From: Paenibacillus contaminans
Lineage (GTDB): Bacteria; Bacillota; Bacilli; Paenibacillales; NBRC-103111
Reading direction: 5' to 3'
DNA length: 64,000 nucleotides
Assembly: GCF_003285015.1 (NCBI RefSeq)
Contig: NZ_QMFB01000024.1
Location: 10,294 to 74,293, forward strand
Shown here in pieces: positions 29,759 to 38,231 of this stretch. A program made the position numbers and the translations under genes. Each line of letters opens with the position of its first letter. Position 1 is the first letter of the stretch. The notes under the pieces were generated by a model that was not told where the DNA came from, made no database searches, and saw only the letters and a list, made by a program, of their open reading frames with translations.

Positions 29759-29974
29759 TTATTTAAATATCGGAATCAAGATCATGAGAAGGAAAGCGAT
29801 GATCACAAATGTAATGACAAAATAGTAAAAATATTTAATAAACTTGGGGAATGTTTTCAGGTCTGCTTTACTTGAAGGCATTCCCATAATTTTTTGGTAG
29901 TGGTCAACCGCGCTGTTGAACGGTTCGGTAGGAGCGGGAGTTTCGTTTTGTTCGGTAGTATCTTTGTCTGTCAT
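29759..29974 (-). CDS. Small single-pass membrane protein
   Basis: This 71-residue protein has a polar, acidic N-terminal 40 residues and one C-terminal membrane helix (about 47-70, YYFVITFVIIAFLLMILIPIF). GAGGAGGG precedes the ATG by 5 nt, which supports a real gene. Function unknown. It is monocistronic. Confidence 0.7.
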   Translation of the reverse strand: MTDKDTTEQNETPAPTEPFNSAVDHYQKIMGMPSSKADLKTFPKFIKYFYYFVITFVIIAFLLMILIPIFK

Positions 29975-30122
29975 TTTTACCCTCCTCTAAAGTATTGTTG
30001 TTTTTCTTATACCACAAAATAGGGCTTTAATCATTAATTTGTGAAATAAACCTAAAAAAAACAATGAAGGGAGTTATAATGAAAATAGATTAGTGCGCCA
30101 AGGTGACTGATGGGGGGATTCG

Positions 30123-30335
30123 ATGTCTCGGAATCGGGCAAGAAATGAAAGAATGCTTAGAATGGTTGTGTTTTTTCTGGGCATTGTTTTTATTACGATA
30201 GCGGCTTTTTATGTGCTCTCGATGGTAATGGACCCTGCTGGCGATCAAGGTCTGCTAGTCGTTATATGTATGGTTATCTCTCTACAAATCTCATTTCTAA
30301 CGGCTTACGTCATCATGAATTCGAAAAAAACATGA
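30123..30335 (+). CDS. Small two-helix membrane protein
   Basis: This 70-residue protein has a basic N terminus (MSRNRARNERM) and two hydrophobic helices at about 13-35 and 42-65. GGGGGGA lies 5-6 nt before the ATG. Its function is unknown; it is divergent from the other small membrane protein at 29759. Confidence 0.68.
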   Translation: MSRNRARNERMLRMVVFFLGIVFITIAAFYVLSMVMDPAGDQGLLVVICMVISLQISFLTAYVIMNSKKT

Positions 30336-30692
30336 GCTGGCCGATAGCTATCGTTCCGTGACGAGGCTTCCGGTATTCGGCCGCCGGCGGATTCGACGAA
30401 CATCGAGGCGGATTTACCCAATGTTATGCAATGTCATCATAGTGAACAAAAGATTGCTAGTGTTCGCACGGGAAAGCGTTGCGAGAGGCTAGTGGCATTT
30501 CAACGCTTATCCTATAGATTTTAAAGATGTAACATTAGATCGTGCGAAGGATAGCGACCCTCATAATGAGGGAAAGTTCGTGAGGCAAACTTCACTATTT
30601 CAAACTGATAACGGTTCGTGCATAACCATTACGATATCCGGGTTTTGTTTTCGTAAACAGGTCATCAATTCGTTAGACTTGATGGCGTAATA

Positions 30693-30816
30693 GTACCTTG
30701 ACCGCATATGAACTAAGGTTTGCTGCCCAAACATGTCATGAAAGTGCCGTCCACAAACCGATGGTTCTTACGAGGCGCAGTAGCATCCAAACCTTGCAAT
30801 TGATGCGGTCAAGATA
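30693..30816. mobile_element. MITE-like element, copy C
   Basis: A sequence of about 123 nt with terminal inverted repeats TACCTTGACCGC and GCGGTCAAGATA. Its interior matches, in reverse orientation, the element at 36497-36620 over nearly the whole length. There is no coding capacity. Confidence 0.6.
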
Positions 30817-30828
30817 TTGGTTATGCAG

Positions 30829-30883
30829 AAAAAGAAGCTTACATCTCCGCTCCTCTTGGCAGTGGGTTTGAAAGCTTCTTTTT
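30829..30883. terminator. Hairpin beside MITE copy C
   Basis: AAAAAGAAGCTT and AAGCTTCTTTTT flank a 31-nt loop. It resembles a bidirectional terminator; no gene directly abuts it. The rest of 30336-31053 shows no gene or RNA I recognise. Confidence 0.4.
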
Positions 30884-31053
30884 AATTTATGGTCTGTTTT
30901 CCCTCCTGACAAAGCTGCCCGGCCGACCGCCGTCATGCAGCGAAACATCGCACGCCGGGGGTGCGGTGTGAGGGTTTACAGGGCCGGCCGCTATTATCGA
31001 TCATGTCGGCAAAGGCAGGGAAACGTCCCCCCTATATATTGGTTAAATATACG

Positions 31054-31989
31054 TCAGCCTTCATCCGGCCGCGAAGAGGCTCCGTTACGGTAAGCGGTTG
31101 GCGTCGTATTCGTCAGAGCCTTGAATTGGGCGTGGAAGTTTTCCGCGAACGGATAGCCGACTCTCGCCGCGATTTCTTTTACGGGCAAATCGGTATGCTT
31201 CAACAAATCCATCGCTACTTTCATACGTGTGTGCTGCAGCTTCCGACGGAACGACATCCCGTACAAATCGTGCAAAATGCGGTTAAGCTGCCGATGGCTG
31301 ACGTAAAGCAAACCGGCGAGATCTTCCTCCCTCAGCGGGCTGTCGAATTGCTCGGAGAAGAACGTATCGATGATGGTGAGCCTGTTGTCGACAGGCGTGG
31401 CCGGTTGCATCCTGTTTCGCGGGGTCGTCTGGATGTTGGGCGATGAACGAATGACGTCGACGAGAGCTTGGCCGAACATGCACTGCACCTTGGCTAGATA
31501 GCCGACCGGCCGCGTGAGCAATTCGCGCTTGATTTCGTCCAGGAGCTCTGCTGTCGCATGGCTGTCCGGGGAGATGAAGAACGGTGCGTTCTGCAGCACG
31601 CGAAGCAGCTCTTCCGTTTCGCCGGGCGAATATTCGTGCTTCGGACGAGGCATGACGTCAAAACGGAAAGAAAAGCAGGTTTTGTGAGCCTCTTCGCCGG
31701 ACAGGGGACGCTGCTGCGAATGATACATCCCTGGGGGAATGACACAGAAGCTTCCTTCCGGCACTTCATGGCAGCCGTCCTCCAGGCTAAGTACGATCGA
31801 ACCCTTGTGCACAAACTGGACTTCATACAAAACATGGTTGTGATTCAAAACACGCCAATCGCAGCTCGTTCGAAAAAAGCCGGCATCGGTAAACAAATGG
31901 AACCGTAAAGCGCCCAGTTCCACGCGACATTCGAATTGCTTCGGAAAAGACTGCTTCGAACTTTGTTCTCCTGACTGGTGAAGGCTCAT
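31054..31989 (-). CDS. AraC family transcriptional regulator
   Basis: ATG 31989 is preferred because GAGGT precedes it by 8-9 nt; the open frame extends to 32136. The N-terminal part (about 30-150) is a cupin-type sensor barrel (YEVQFVHKGSIVLSL, VIPPGMYHSQQ). The C-terminal 100 residues hold two AraC helix-turn-helices (REEDLAGLLYVSHRQLNRIL and VKEIAARVGYPFAENFHAQF). It is divergent from the FAD oxidoreductase-aminotransferase operon and probably controls it in response to a small ligand. Confidence 0.9.
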   Translation of the reverse strand: MSLHQSGEQSSKQSFPKQFECRVELGALRFHLFTDAGFFRTSCDWRVLNHNHVLYEVQFVHKGSIVLSLEDGCHEVPEGSFCVIPPGMYHSQQRPLSGEEAHKTCFSFRFDVMPRPKHEYSPGETEELLRVLQNAPFFISPDSHATAELLDEIKRELLTRPVGYLAKVQCMFGQALVDVIRSSPNIQTTPRNRMQPATPVDNRLTIIDTFFSEQFDSPLREEDLAGLLYVSHRQLNRILHDLYGMSFRRKLQHTRMKVAMDLLKHTDLPVKEIAARVGYPFAENFHAQFKALTNTTPTAYRNGASSRPDEG

Positions 31990-32202
31990 TCGCATCGACC
32001 TCGGGAGCTCAGTTTTATGGATGCATTGTAGCACCATCCCGGCGGCAGGTAAAGAATGGATTATGAGGGTGCTCCAATGAACAAAGCGGGTATTGAAACC
32101 GGTCATCATTCGCGCGAAGATGTCCGTGCGGATCATTGTCCGGCTGCAGGGGAGATTTTACAATAGCAGCATATCGTCCTTCAGGACAGGAGGCGGAAAG
32201 GA

Positions 32203-33405
32203 ATGGGTCTTATGGGATCCAAAACGGTAATTCTGGGAGGCGGCGTAACAGGGCTGAGCACCGCTTATCACTTGGCGCGCAAAGGCTGCGGCAGCATCGT
32301 CGTGCTCGACAAAGGGCCGGTCGGAGACGGCTCGAGCAGCCGCGCAGCGGGTATTATTACCGCGCTCCTATGGAGCGAAACCGGCGTGCTTGCCCGCAAA
32401 ATCAGCCTGCAGCTGTTTCGTGAGTTGTCGGAGGAGCTCGACGGCTATACGTTCCAGGCTGTCGGCGCCTTGAATTTGTTCGACCCGCAATCTTGGCCGG
32501 AGCGCGAACGATTGCTGCCCCTGTATCGGCGCTGCGGAGCTCCGTTCGAGGTGCTGGATGCGGACGAGATGCGCCGGCGGTGGCCGCAGCTTCAGCCCCG
32601 CGACGAGTTTATCGGGCTGTACGACCCGCTCGGCGGATATAGCGAACCGGACGAGTACGTCCCGGCGCTTGCCCGCAGGTGCCGGGAGCTTGGCGTCGAG
32701 ATTCGCGAGCATGAACCGGCGACCGGGTTTGTCGTGCGGAGCGGCAAGGTCGCCGGCGTTCGAACCGCGCGCGGGACGATCGAGGCGGATGCGGTTGTCA
32801 GCACCGTGTACGCCTGGACGAACGCGCTGCTGGCCGAAGCCGGCATCCGTCTGCCGGTCAAAGCGGTCGTTCACCAGCGTTACGTGACGCAGCCGCTCGC
32901 AGCGCCGCTTGCGATTCCGGCGATTAACGCCGATCCGCTCGGCGGGTATGTTCGTCCGGCTGCCGGCGGCAGGCTGCTGTTTGGCATCGAAACGGCGGAA
33001 CGGGAGGAGCAGCGAGTGACCGAGCTATCGTATCACCTAAGTTCGCTGGAAGCGCCGGAGTCGCTGAAGGAGGATCTAAGGCGCAGTTTTACTCCTTATG
33101 TGCCGCAGCTTACGGGCGTCGAATGGGAGGAGCGAAGGCTCGGGCTGCTCACCTTTTCGATGGACGGCGAGCCGATTGTCGGGCCGGTCGGGGGTCTTCC
33201 CGGTTTGTATGTCGGCGTTGCGTTTCACTCGGGTGGCTTCGCCTATAACCCAGCTGCCGGTCTGCTGTTGGCGGAGCTGGTGGAAAGCGGCCGCACCGGC
33301 ATCGATATCGGCGCATTCTCGCCGGATCGTTTTGACCCGGCGGAAGCCGACGCTTATTTGGCCGAAACCGTAAAGCAGAAGCATGTGGCGCGAAGGCGCC
33401 ATTAG
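32203..33405 (+). CDS. FAD-dependent oxidoreductase, DAO family
   Basis: This 400-residue flavoenzyme has an N-terminal Rossmann site GGGVTGLSTAYHLA (about 11-24), RAAGII at the flavin contact region and a C-terminal GPVGGLPGLYVGVAFHSGG glycine stretch typical of sarcosine/glycine-oxidase-like enzymes. It oxidises a C-N bond of an amino acid or amine; substrate unknown. GGAAAGGA precedes the ATG. The aminotransferase gene starts 39 nt after its stop, so the two form an operon facing the AraC gene. Confidence 0.85.
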   Translation: MGLMGSKTVILGGGVTGLSTAYHLARKGCGSIVVLDKGPVGDGSSSRAAGIITALLWSETGVLARKISLQLFRELSEELDGYTFQAVGALNLFDPQSWPERERLLPLYRRCGAPFEVLDADEMRRRWPQLQPRDEFIGLYDPLGGYSEPDEYVPALARRCRELGVEIREHEPATGFVVRSGKVAGVRTARGTIEADAVVSTVYAWTNALLAEAGIRLPVKAVVHQRYVTQPLAAPLAIPAINADPLGGYVRPAAGGRLLFGIETAEREEQRVTELSYHLSSLEAPESLKEDLRRSFTPYVPQLTGVEWEERRLGLLTFSMDGEPIVGPVGGLPGLYVGVAFHSGGFAYNPAAGLLLAELVESGRTGIDIGAFSPDRFDPAEADAYLAETVKQKHVARRRH

Positions 33406-33444
33406 GAGGAGTCAAAGATCGATTTGAAAATTGGGGGAGACAAA

Positions 33445-35088
33445 ATGATGGCTATGGATCATGCGTCACAGAAGGATAATGTCCCCGAGAGAGTGGGGAG
33501 TGTGGCGGAGGGGGCGTCGGCGGGAAGCATGGTAGCTGGGGAAACAATGGCAGGAGGCGCGGCAGCCGGGGAAGCGACGACGGAAGGAGCGGCGGCAGTG
33601 GACACGTCGGCGGGAAGTGCGGTAGCTGGGGAAACGATGGCAGGAGGTGCGGCAAACGGGGAAGTGTCCACGGAAGGAGCGGCGCCCAGAGACGCATCGG
33701 AGGGAAGTGCGGGGGCCGAAGAAGCGCCAGAGGCTGAGCGGCCGGCAAGTCCGGACGCAAGAGTCGCTGCGTCCGCGAGTGCAACGCAGCGGCTGTACGA
33801 ACGCGCCAAGCGGATCATCCCCGGCGGGGTGCAACTGCTCAGCAAGCGGCCCGAGCAGATGGCGCCGGGGCTGTGGCCGGCTTATTACCGGGAAGCGCGC
33901 GGCTGCGAGGTATGGGATCTTGACGGGCGGCATTATTACGACCTGTCGACGAACGGCATCGGAGCGTGCCTGCTCGGCTTCCGCGACGAGGACGTGACGC
34001 GGGCGGCGATCGGCGCGATAGAGCGGGGGAGCATGAGCACGCTCAATCCGCCGGAAGAGGTGGAACTGGCCGAGCGTCTGTGCGCGATTCATCCGTGGGC
34101 GCAGCAGGTGCGCTTCACCCGCAGCGGCGGCGAGTCGTGCGCGGCGGCGATCCGCATCGCCCGGGCGACGACGGGACGCTCCGTCGTTGCGGTATGCGGC
34201 TACCACGGTTGGCACGACTGGTATTTGTCCGCCAATCTCGGCGAAACGGAGGCGCTGAGCGGACATTTGCTGCCCGGGCTCGACCCGGCAGGCGTACCGA
34301 AGGAACTGACCGGGACGGTGCCGACGTTCCCCTATAACGATCGCGAGGCGTTTCGCTCGATCCTCGATCGATACGGCCCGCGGCTCGCTTGCGTCATCAT
34401 GGAGCCGTGCCGTTACCGGGATCCGGAGCCGGGCTTCCTTGAATACGTGCGCGACGAGGCGCATCGTGCCGGCGCTCTGCTCGTTTTCGACGAGATTACG
34501 ATCGGCTGGCGATTGACCTACGGCGGGGCACATCTTCGGCTGGGCGTTGCACCTGACATCGCCGTATTTGCCAAAGCGCTAGGCAACGGCCATCCGATCG
34601 GCGCCGTCATCGGTACGGAGCAGGCGATGCAAGGAGCGCACGTATCGTTCATCAGCAGCACGTATTGGACCGAACGCGTCGGACCGGCAGCGGCGCTAGC
34701 TACGCTGGCAAAGATGGAAGCGACAGGAGCGGCCGCACATGCCGGTGCGATCGGGGAGCGGATTATGGCGTCATGGTCGCGCAATGCGGCGAGGCACGGG
34801 CTGCCCGTCGAGACCGGAGACGGTTATGCTTGTCTCGCGCATTTCCGCTTCGTCCACGATCAGGCCGAGCAGCTGCGCACGCTGTACACGCAGTTGATGC
34901 TGGAACGGGGATTTTTGGCGGGAACGGCCGTATACCCTACGCTTGCGCATACGGAAAACATCGTGAACATGTACGACGAGGAGGTGGACTGCGTGTTTGG
35001 CATTATTGCCGATGCGCTTCGGGAAGACAAGGTGGAGCAAAGCTTGCGGGGGCCGACGGCACATAGCGGGTTTCGCCGATTGTTGTAA
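33445..35088 (+). CDS. Class III aminotransferase (glutamate-1-semialdehyde aminomutase-like) with low-complexity N-terminal tail
   Basis: ATG 33445 follows GGGGGA by 6 nt; a TTG at 33424 would add seven residues. Residues 1 to about 108 are an Ala/Gly/Glu/Thr-rich tail with an imperfect duplicated unit (AGETMAGGAAAGEATTEGAA-like). The catalytic domain then runs from ATQRLYERAKRIIPGG to the end, with NGIGACLLGF, DEITIGWR and the PLP lysine in AVFAKALGNGHPIGAVIG. Family members use PLP to move or transfer amino groups on aldehyde/keto substrates. True GSA aminomutase of haem synthesis lacks the tail and has a shorter core, so this is a paralogue with another substrate. Its closest visible relative is the C-terminal half of the fusion at 38232. 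Confidence 0.86.
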   Translation: MMAMDHASQKDNVPERVGSVAEGASAGSMVAGETMAGGAAAGEATTEGAAAVDTSAGSAVAGETMAGGAANGEVSTEGAAPRDASEGSAGAEEAPEAERPASPDARVAASASATQRLYERAKRIIPGGVQLLSKRPEQMAPGLWPAYYREARGCEVWDLDGRHYYDLSTNGIGACLLGFRDEDVTRAAIGAIERGSMSTLNPPEEVELAERLCAIHPWAQQVRFTRSGGESCAAAIRIARATTGRSVVAVCGYHGWHDWYLSANLGETEALSGHLLPGLDPAGVPKELTGTVPTFPYNDREAFRSILDRYGPRLACVIMEPCRYRDPEPGFLEYVRDEAHRAGALLVFDEITIGWRLTYGGAHLRLGVAPDIAVFAKALGNGHPIGAVIGTEQAMQGAHVSFISSTYWTERVGPAAALATLAKMEATGAAAHAGAIGERIMASWSRNAARHGLPVETGDGYACLAHFRFVHDQAEQLRTLYTQLMLERGFLAGTAVYPTLAHTENIVNMYDEEVDCVFGIIADALREDKVEQSLRGPTAHSGFRRLL

Positions 35089-35218
35089 ATGCCGGCAGTG
35101 CGCTTCAAAAATAATCTTCCGCTGACGTTTCTGAAGCTCGAAGGGGAATATGCGGCCAGAGCAAAGGCGGAGGGCTCAAGATAGCAATCCATAAGAAATC
35201 GCGATGCCTGATTGGCAT

Positions 35219-35224
35219 TATAAT
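35219..35224 (+). promoter_or_regulatory. -10 element upstream of the VOC gene
   Basis: A perfect TATAAT lies 38 nt before the start codon; no good -35 is visible at 16-18 nt. Confidence 0.35.
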
Positions 35225-35261
35225 AGGGGAGGGAAGTTAAATTTAATGTAGAGGTGATCGT

Positions 35262-35678
35262 ATGGCGCTTACAGCCGATAAAACCTTTGTCAATTTGCCG
35301 ATTAAAGATTTGAATAAAACGATCGAATTTTTTAATGCGATCGGGTTTGCATTCAACCCCCAGTTTACCGATCAGAACGCAGGCTGCATGATCATCAACG
35401 ATAGCACGTTCGTCATGTTGTTGACGGAACCGTTTTTCTCTACGTTCATCAAAAAGGAAGTTTCCGACGCGACCAAAAGCACGGAAGTGATTATGGCGAT
35501 GTCCGCCGACAGCAGGGAAAAGGTCGATGAAATCGTAAATAAGGCTTTGGCGGCAGGCGGGAAGGCTTCGAATGAACCGGTAGACCACGGTTTTATGTAT
35601 ACATGGAGCTTCGAGGATTTGGACGGCCATCTATGGGAGTTCATTTATATGGATGAAAGTGCCGTTAATCAAGGCTAA
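35262..35678 (+). CDS. VOC (glyoxalase-like) family protein
   Basis: This 138-residue two-repeat VOC fold protein has FVNLPIKDLNKTIEFFNAIGF at its start and WSFEDLDGHLWEFIYMD at its end, where the E could be a metal ligand. AGAGGTGAT precedes the ATG. Related small VOC proteins act in glyoxalase or antibiotic-resistance roles, but the usual first His ligand is not evident, so the activity is uncertain. Monocistronic. Confidence 0.82.
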   Translation: MALTADKTFVNLPIKDLNKTIEFFNAIGFAFNPQFTDQNAGCMIINDSTFVMLLTEPFFSTFIKKEVSDATKSTEVIMAMSADSREKVDEIVNKALAAGGKASNEPVDHGFMYTWSFEDLDGHLWEFIYMDESAVNQG

Positions 35679-35679
35679 G

Positions 35680-35928
35680 GAGAAAGCCCGGAGTTTCGCC
35701 GGAGTCCGAGTTATCTGCTTGGAGAGGCGGAGAAAGCTCGAAGTTATGTTGGAGTCCGAATTTGCTCACTTGGAGAGACAGGGAAAGCGCGGTGTGCGTT
35801 GGAGTCCGAATTTGCCCGCTAAGAGAGACGGAGAAAGCTCAGTATTGTGCTGGAGTCCGAATTTGCCCGCTAAGAGAGACGGAGAAAGCTCAGTATTGTG
35901 CTGGAGTCCGATTTTACCCGCTTAGCGT
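35680..35928. repeat. 51-bp tandem repeat, about five copies
   Basis: The unit is GGAGAAAGCTC, then a variable block, then TGGAGTCCGAATTTGCCCGC and TAAGAGAGAC. Copies 4 and 5 are almost identical, earlier copies more diverged. Because 51 is a multiple of three, an open frame runs through it, but it has no ribosome site and overlaps the VOC gene end. Confidence 0.85.
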
Positions 35929-36326
35929 GAGGGTTTTCACGGGTAGATGGTAAAAATCGCTCTGTAAGGGTTTTTTTTCGGACTGGAGAGGCAGACAAAG
36001 GCGATACCACCGCTCCAATTGGGCGAAATCGAATTGCGGGAGTGGCTCGTTCGAAGGCGTGGAGGAGAAAGGGAAGTACGGGAAGTACCGGTTCATCATG
36101 ACGGCGCTGGAGCAGCAACGAAGAACGAAGCGAAGGAAAGCGGCATGTTGGATCGGCAAGGGAAGTTGGATCAACAAAGGGAAAGAAAACTCGACGGGCG
36201 AGGGAGATACGGGGACCGGGTAACCTGACGACGTTGGCCACCCCCGATCGCAGCTTTGCCGGCCCGCGCGTCTGACGGCGTCTTTCACACCGGCGTTTGG
36301 CGTAGTTTTAACCGTATAGCATGAAT

Positions 36327-36356
36327 CAAAAAAAGCAGGGTGTCGCCCTGCTTTTC
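36327..36356. terminator. Bidirectional terminator
   Basis: AAAAGCAGGG and CCCTGCTTTT around TGTCG with an A7 run on the left, giving T7 for leftward transcripts. It may end leftward transcription from the SGNH hydrolase gene. The DNA at 35930-36326 shows no convincing gene. Confidence 0.75.
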
Positions 36357-36371
36357 TAATGCATCCACCAA

Positions 36372-36494
36372 GTACCTGGACCGCATCAAATCCAAGGTAT
36401 TAGCGCAACTGTGCCGTATACAAACCCGGGGCTTGTCTGCGGATTTTTCAAAAAAGTCGGGCAGCAAGCTTTGGGTTTTAAGCGGTCAACGTAC
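36372..36494. mobile_element. MITE-like element, copy A
   Basis: 123 nt bounded by GTACCTGGACCGC and GCGGTCAACGTAC (11 of 13 matched). The interior is diverged from copy B but shares GGGCAGCAAGCTTTGGG-type blocks near the right end. It is separated from copy B by the dinucleotide TA. Confidence 0.55.
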
Positions 36495-36496
36495 TA

Positions 36497-36620
36497 GTAC
36501 GTTGACCGCATCTATTGCAAGGTTTGGGTGCTATTGTGCCTTGTAAAAACCATCGGTTGTGGACGGCACTTTCATGACATGTGTGGGCAGCAAACCTTAG
36601 ATCATAAGCGGTCAACGTAC
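36497..36620. mobile_element. MITE-like element, copy B
   Basis: 124 nt bounded by a perfect 13-bp terminal inverted repeat, GTACGTTGACCGC and GCGGTCAACGTAC. The interior matches copy C at 30693-30816 in the opposite orientation (for example the block with GACGGCACTTTCATGACATG). No transposase is encoded. Confidence 0.65.
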
Positions 36621-36730
36621 AGCGGCCTTTCAGCTCTTATATTGATTTCATAAGCGATGTCACGTCTAGTTGTTTAAACGTGCGTCTGGTTAATCTTTCG
36701 TACTTGACCGTGAACCGTGCACAGCCCTGC

Positions 36731-37864
36731 TTATTCTAAAATAAATCCTTTAAAATCCGCTTTATCCGATGCCCCGGTGAAGACTTCAAGTTTATAGAGG
36801 CCCAGATCCAATTGACCCAATACCGTCTCGGCCTCCGCCAACCGTGCTGTCTTGCCGTTCACGCGAACATACGTATCCGGCGAGCTTCCACGGAATGCCT
36901 TCAACGTCAGCATCCGTTTGGCGTTCACGAACACCCACGAAGAAAAGATCAGCATGTCGGCCGTATCCTCTTTCGTGTGATCGACGTAGACTTTAAAGCG
37001 GTCCGCCGGCTCCTCAGGCATCGTAAGCCAGTCCTCCGGCACGCTGTCCGTTACTTTTTGGCTGGAATAATCGATTTTGGTATAGCCGTCTGCGACAAGG
37101 GTACGAGGGGAAATGTGCGCAAACAGAACCTCCGCTTCATATTGATGGCCGATATCTCCGAAATGCAGCCGATCCGAAATAATCCGCTGGGTGCTTATAG
37201 ACGAATACAGCAAAAAGCTTTCCGTAAAACGGTTCATGTCGATGAGCTGCAGTCCGTATGCCCGTGCCAGCTCTCTCTTCACTTCGTTCGCTACGCTGTC
37301 GATATGCCCGCTCGTTCGCATCGGGTAGGCTTCCGCATATTGCGTCATGACGCCTGGCTCGACGCTTGCCTGGGTGGTCAGCAGAAAAGGCTGGATGCCT
37401 TTGTCGTAGCACCAGTGAATAATATGCTCGATATACCCTTTGAAACCGTCTCTATACGCTTTTTCGTCCTCAAAACCTAAACGGTCGTTGATGCCGAAGC
37501 CGATTCCGATCATTTTCACGTCATGATAGGCCGACGTCTCGCCGAATTGCTCCTCCAGAATCGTTACCGCCCAGCGTCCCGTTTTGCCGCTGAAGCCGGC
37601 GTTATAGATGCGCAAAGAATCGTTACCCGTTGCCAGGCTAAGCAAGTCCTCCAGCTTCTTCGAGAAAGCGTTGGGCGAAAGATTGTCCGCTCCGAGGGTA
37701 TTGGCCGTCCAATCGGTCGTATTCGCGCCGTCTACCGTGCTGTCTCCAAAAAAAGCGATCGGAAATTTGCTTCCCCTCAGCCACTCCGTCCATGCGTCGT
37801 TTAACGTACATAGTGTTGCCGGAATGTTGGTTCCAGCAGATTCTACACCCGAATTCGTAAGCAT
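36731..37864 (-). CDS. SGNH/GDSL-type hydrolase
   Basis: Start ATG 37864 is chosen because AGGAG lies 9 nt upstream; an ATG three codons earlier abuts it. The product is 377 residues without signal peptide. SGNH blocks are present: Ser in FFGDSTVDG (S42), Gly in YNAGFSGKTG, Asn in GFGIND and the Asp-His pair in DRLHFGDIGH. A C-terminal beta-rich region (about 270-377) may bind carbohydrate. Such enzymes deacylate acetylated sugars or esters. It is flanked by MITE-like copies A and B downstream and by the fused amidohydrolase gene upstream. Confidence 0.85.
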   Translation of the reverse strand: MLTNSGVESAGTNIPATLCTLNDAWTEWLRGSKFPIAFFGDSTVDGANTTDWTANTLGADNLSPNAFSKKLEDLLSLATGNDSLRIYNAGFSGKTGRWAVTILEEQFGETSAYHDVKMIGIGFGINDRLGFEDEKAYRDGFKGYIEHIIHWCYDKGIQPFLLTTQASVEPGVMTQYAEAYPMRTSGHIDSVANEVKRELARAYGLQLIDMNRFTESFLLYSSISTQRIISDRLHFGDIGHQYEAEVLFAHISPRTLVADGYTKIDYSSQKVTDSVPEDWLTMPEEPADRFKVYVDHTKEDTADMLIFSSWVFVNAKRMLTLKAFRGSSPDTYVRVNGKTARLAEAETVLGQLDLGLYKLEVFTGASDKADFKGFILE

Positions 37865-38231
37865 AATCGGCATCTCCTAAAAGTAAAATGTTTTTCAATC
37901 CTATAAGCAGAATAGCACAAGCGGCTGCGGTTAAGGAAGAAGTAGCGGGCATTTGCTCGCAATCCGTAAACGGCCGATAAGGGACAATTCGAAGTCCGAA
38001 TTTCTACCGGCCGATTTCCTTCTGCCGAAGGATTCGGCAATCAGTACCTCCCACTCGGAGACGAATGACGGCAAGAAGTCCGTTCTGCTCGTTTTTATGA
38101 CGAATGAAAGCATGCCTTCGGTGACGAAGCCTGTTCGAATCCGGCGGTTTTCGCCCCGGCTTTCGACGATCGTACCTCAAACTTAACGTTAGATTATCAG
38201 GCATATGAAGATAAGAATGGAGGATATGGCG
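37865..38231. other. Divergent intergenic region, nothing recognised
   Basis: It must hold the promoters of the leftward SGNH gene and the rightward fusion gene. I could not identify a convincing -35/-10 pair, operator or RNA. Confidence 0.4.

Noticed and set aside
30336-30690. Riboswitch or structured RNA after the small membrane protein gene
   Set aside because: Some short self-complementary stretches exist, but no known core motif and no gene downstream in the right orientation.
30736-30948. 70-codon leftward open frame overlapping MITE copy C
   Set aside because: It runs from unique DNA into the element; the similar reading in copies A and B follows from shared element DNA, not from protein conservation.
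35653-35925. Open frame through the 51-bp repeat
   Set aside because: It starts inside the VOC gene, has no ribosome site and exists only because the repeat unit is a multiple of three.
35680-36620. Possible CRISPR array
   Set aside because: The 51-bp units are contiguous without unique spacers, the 123-bp elements have terminal inverted repeats, and no cas genes are present.
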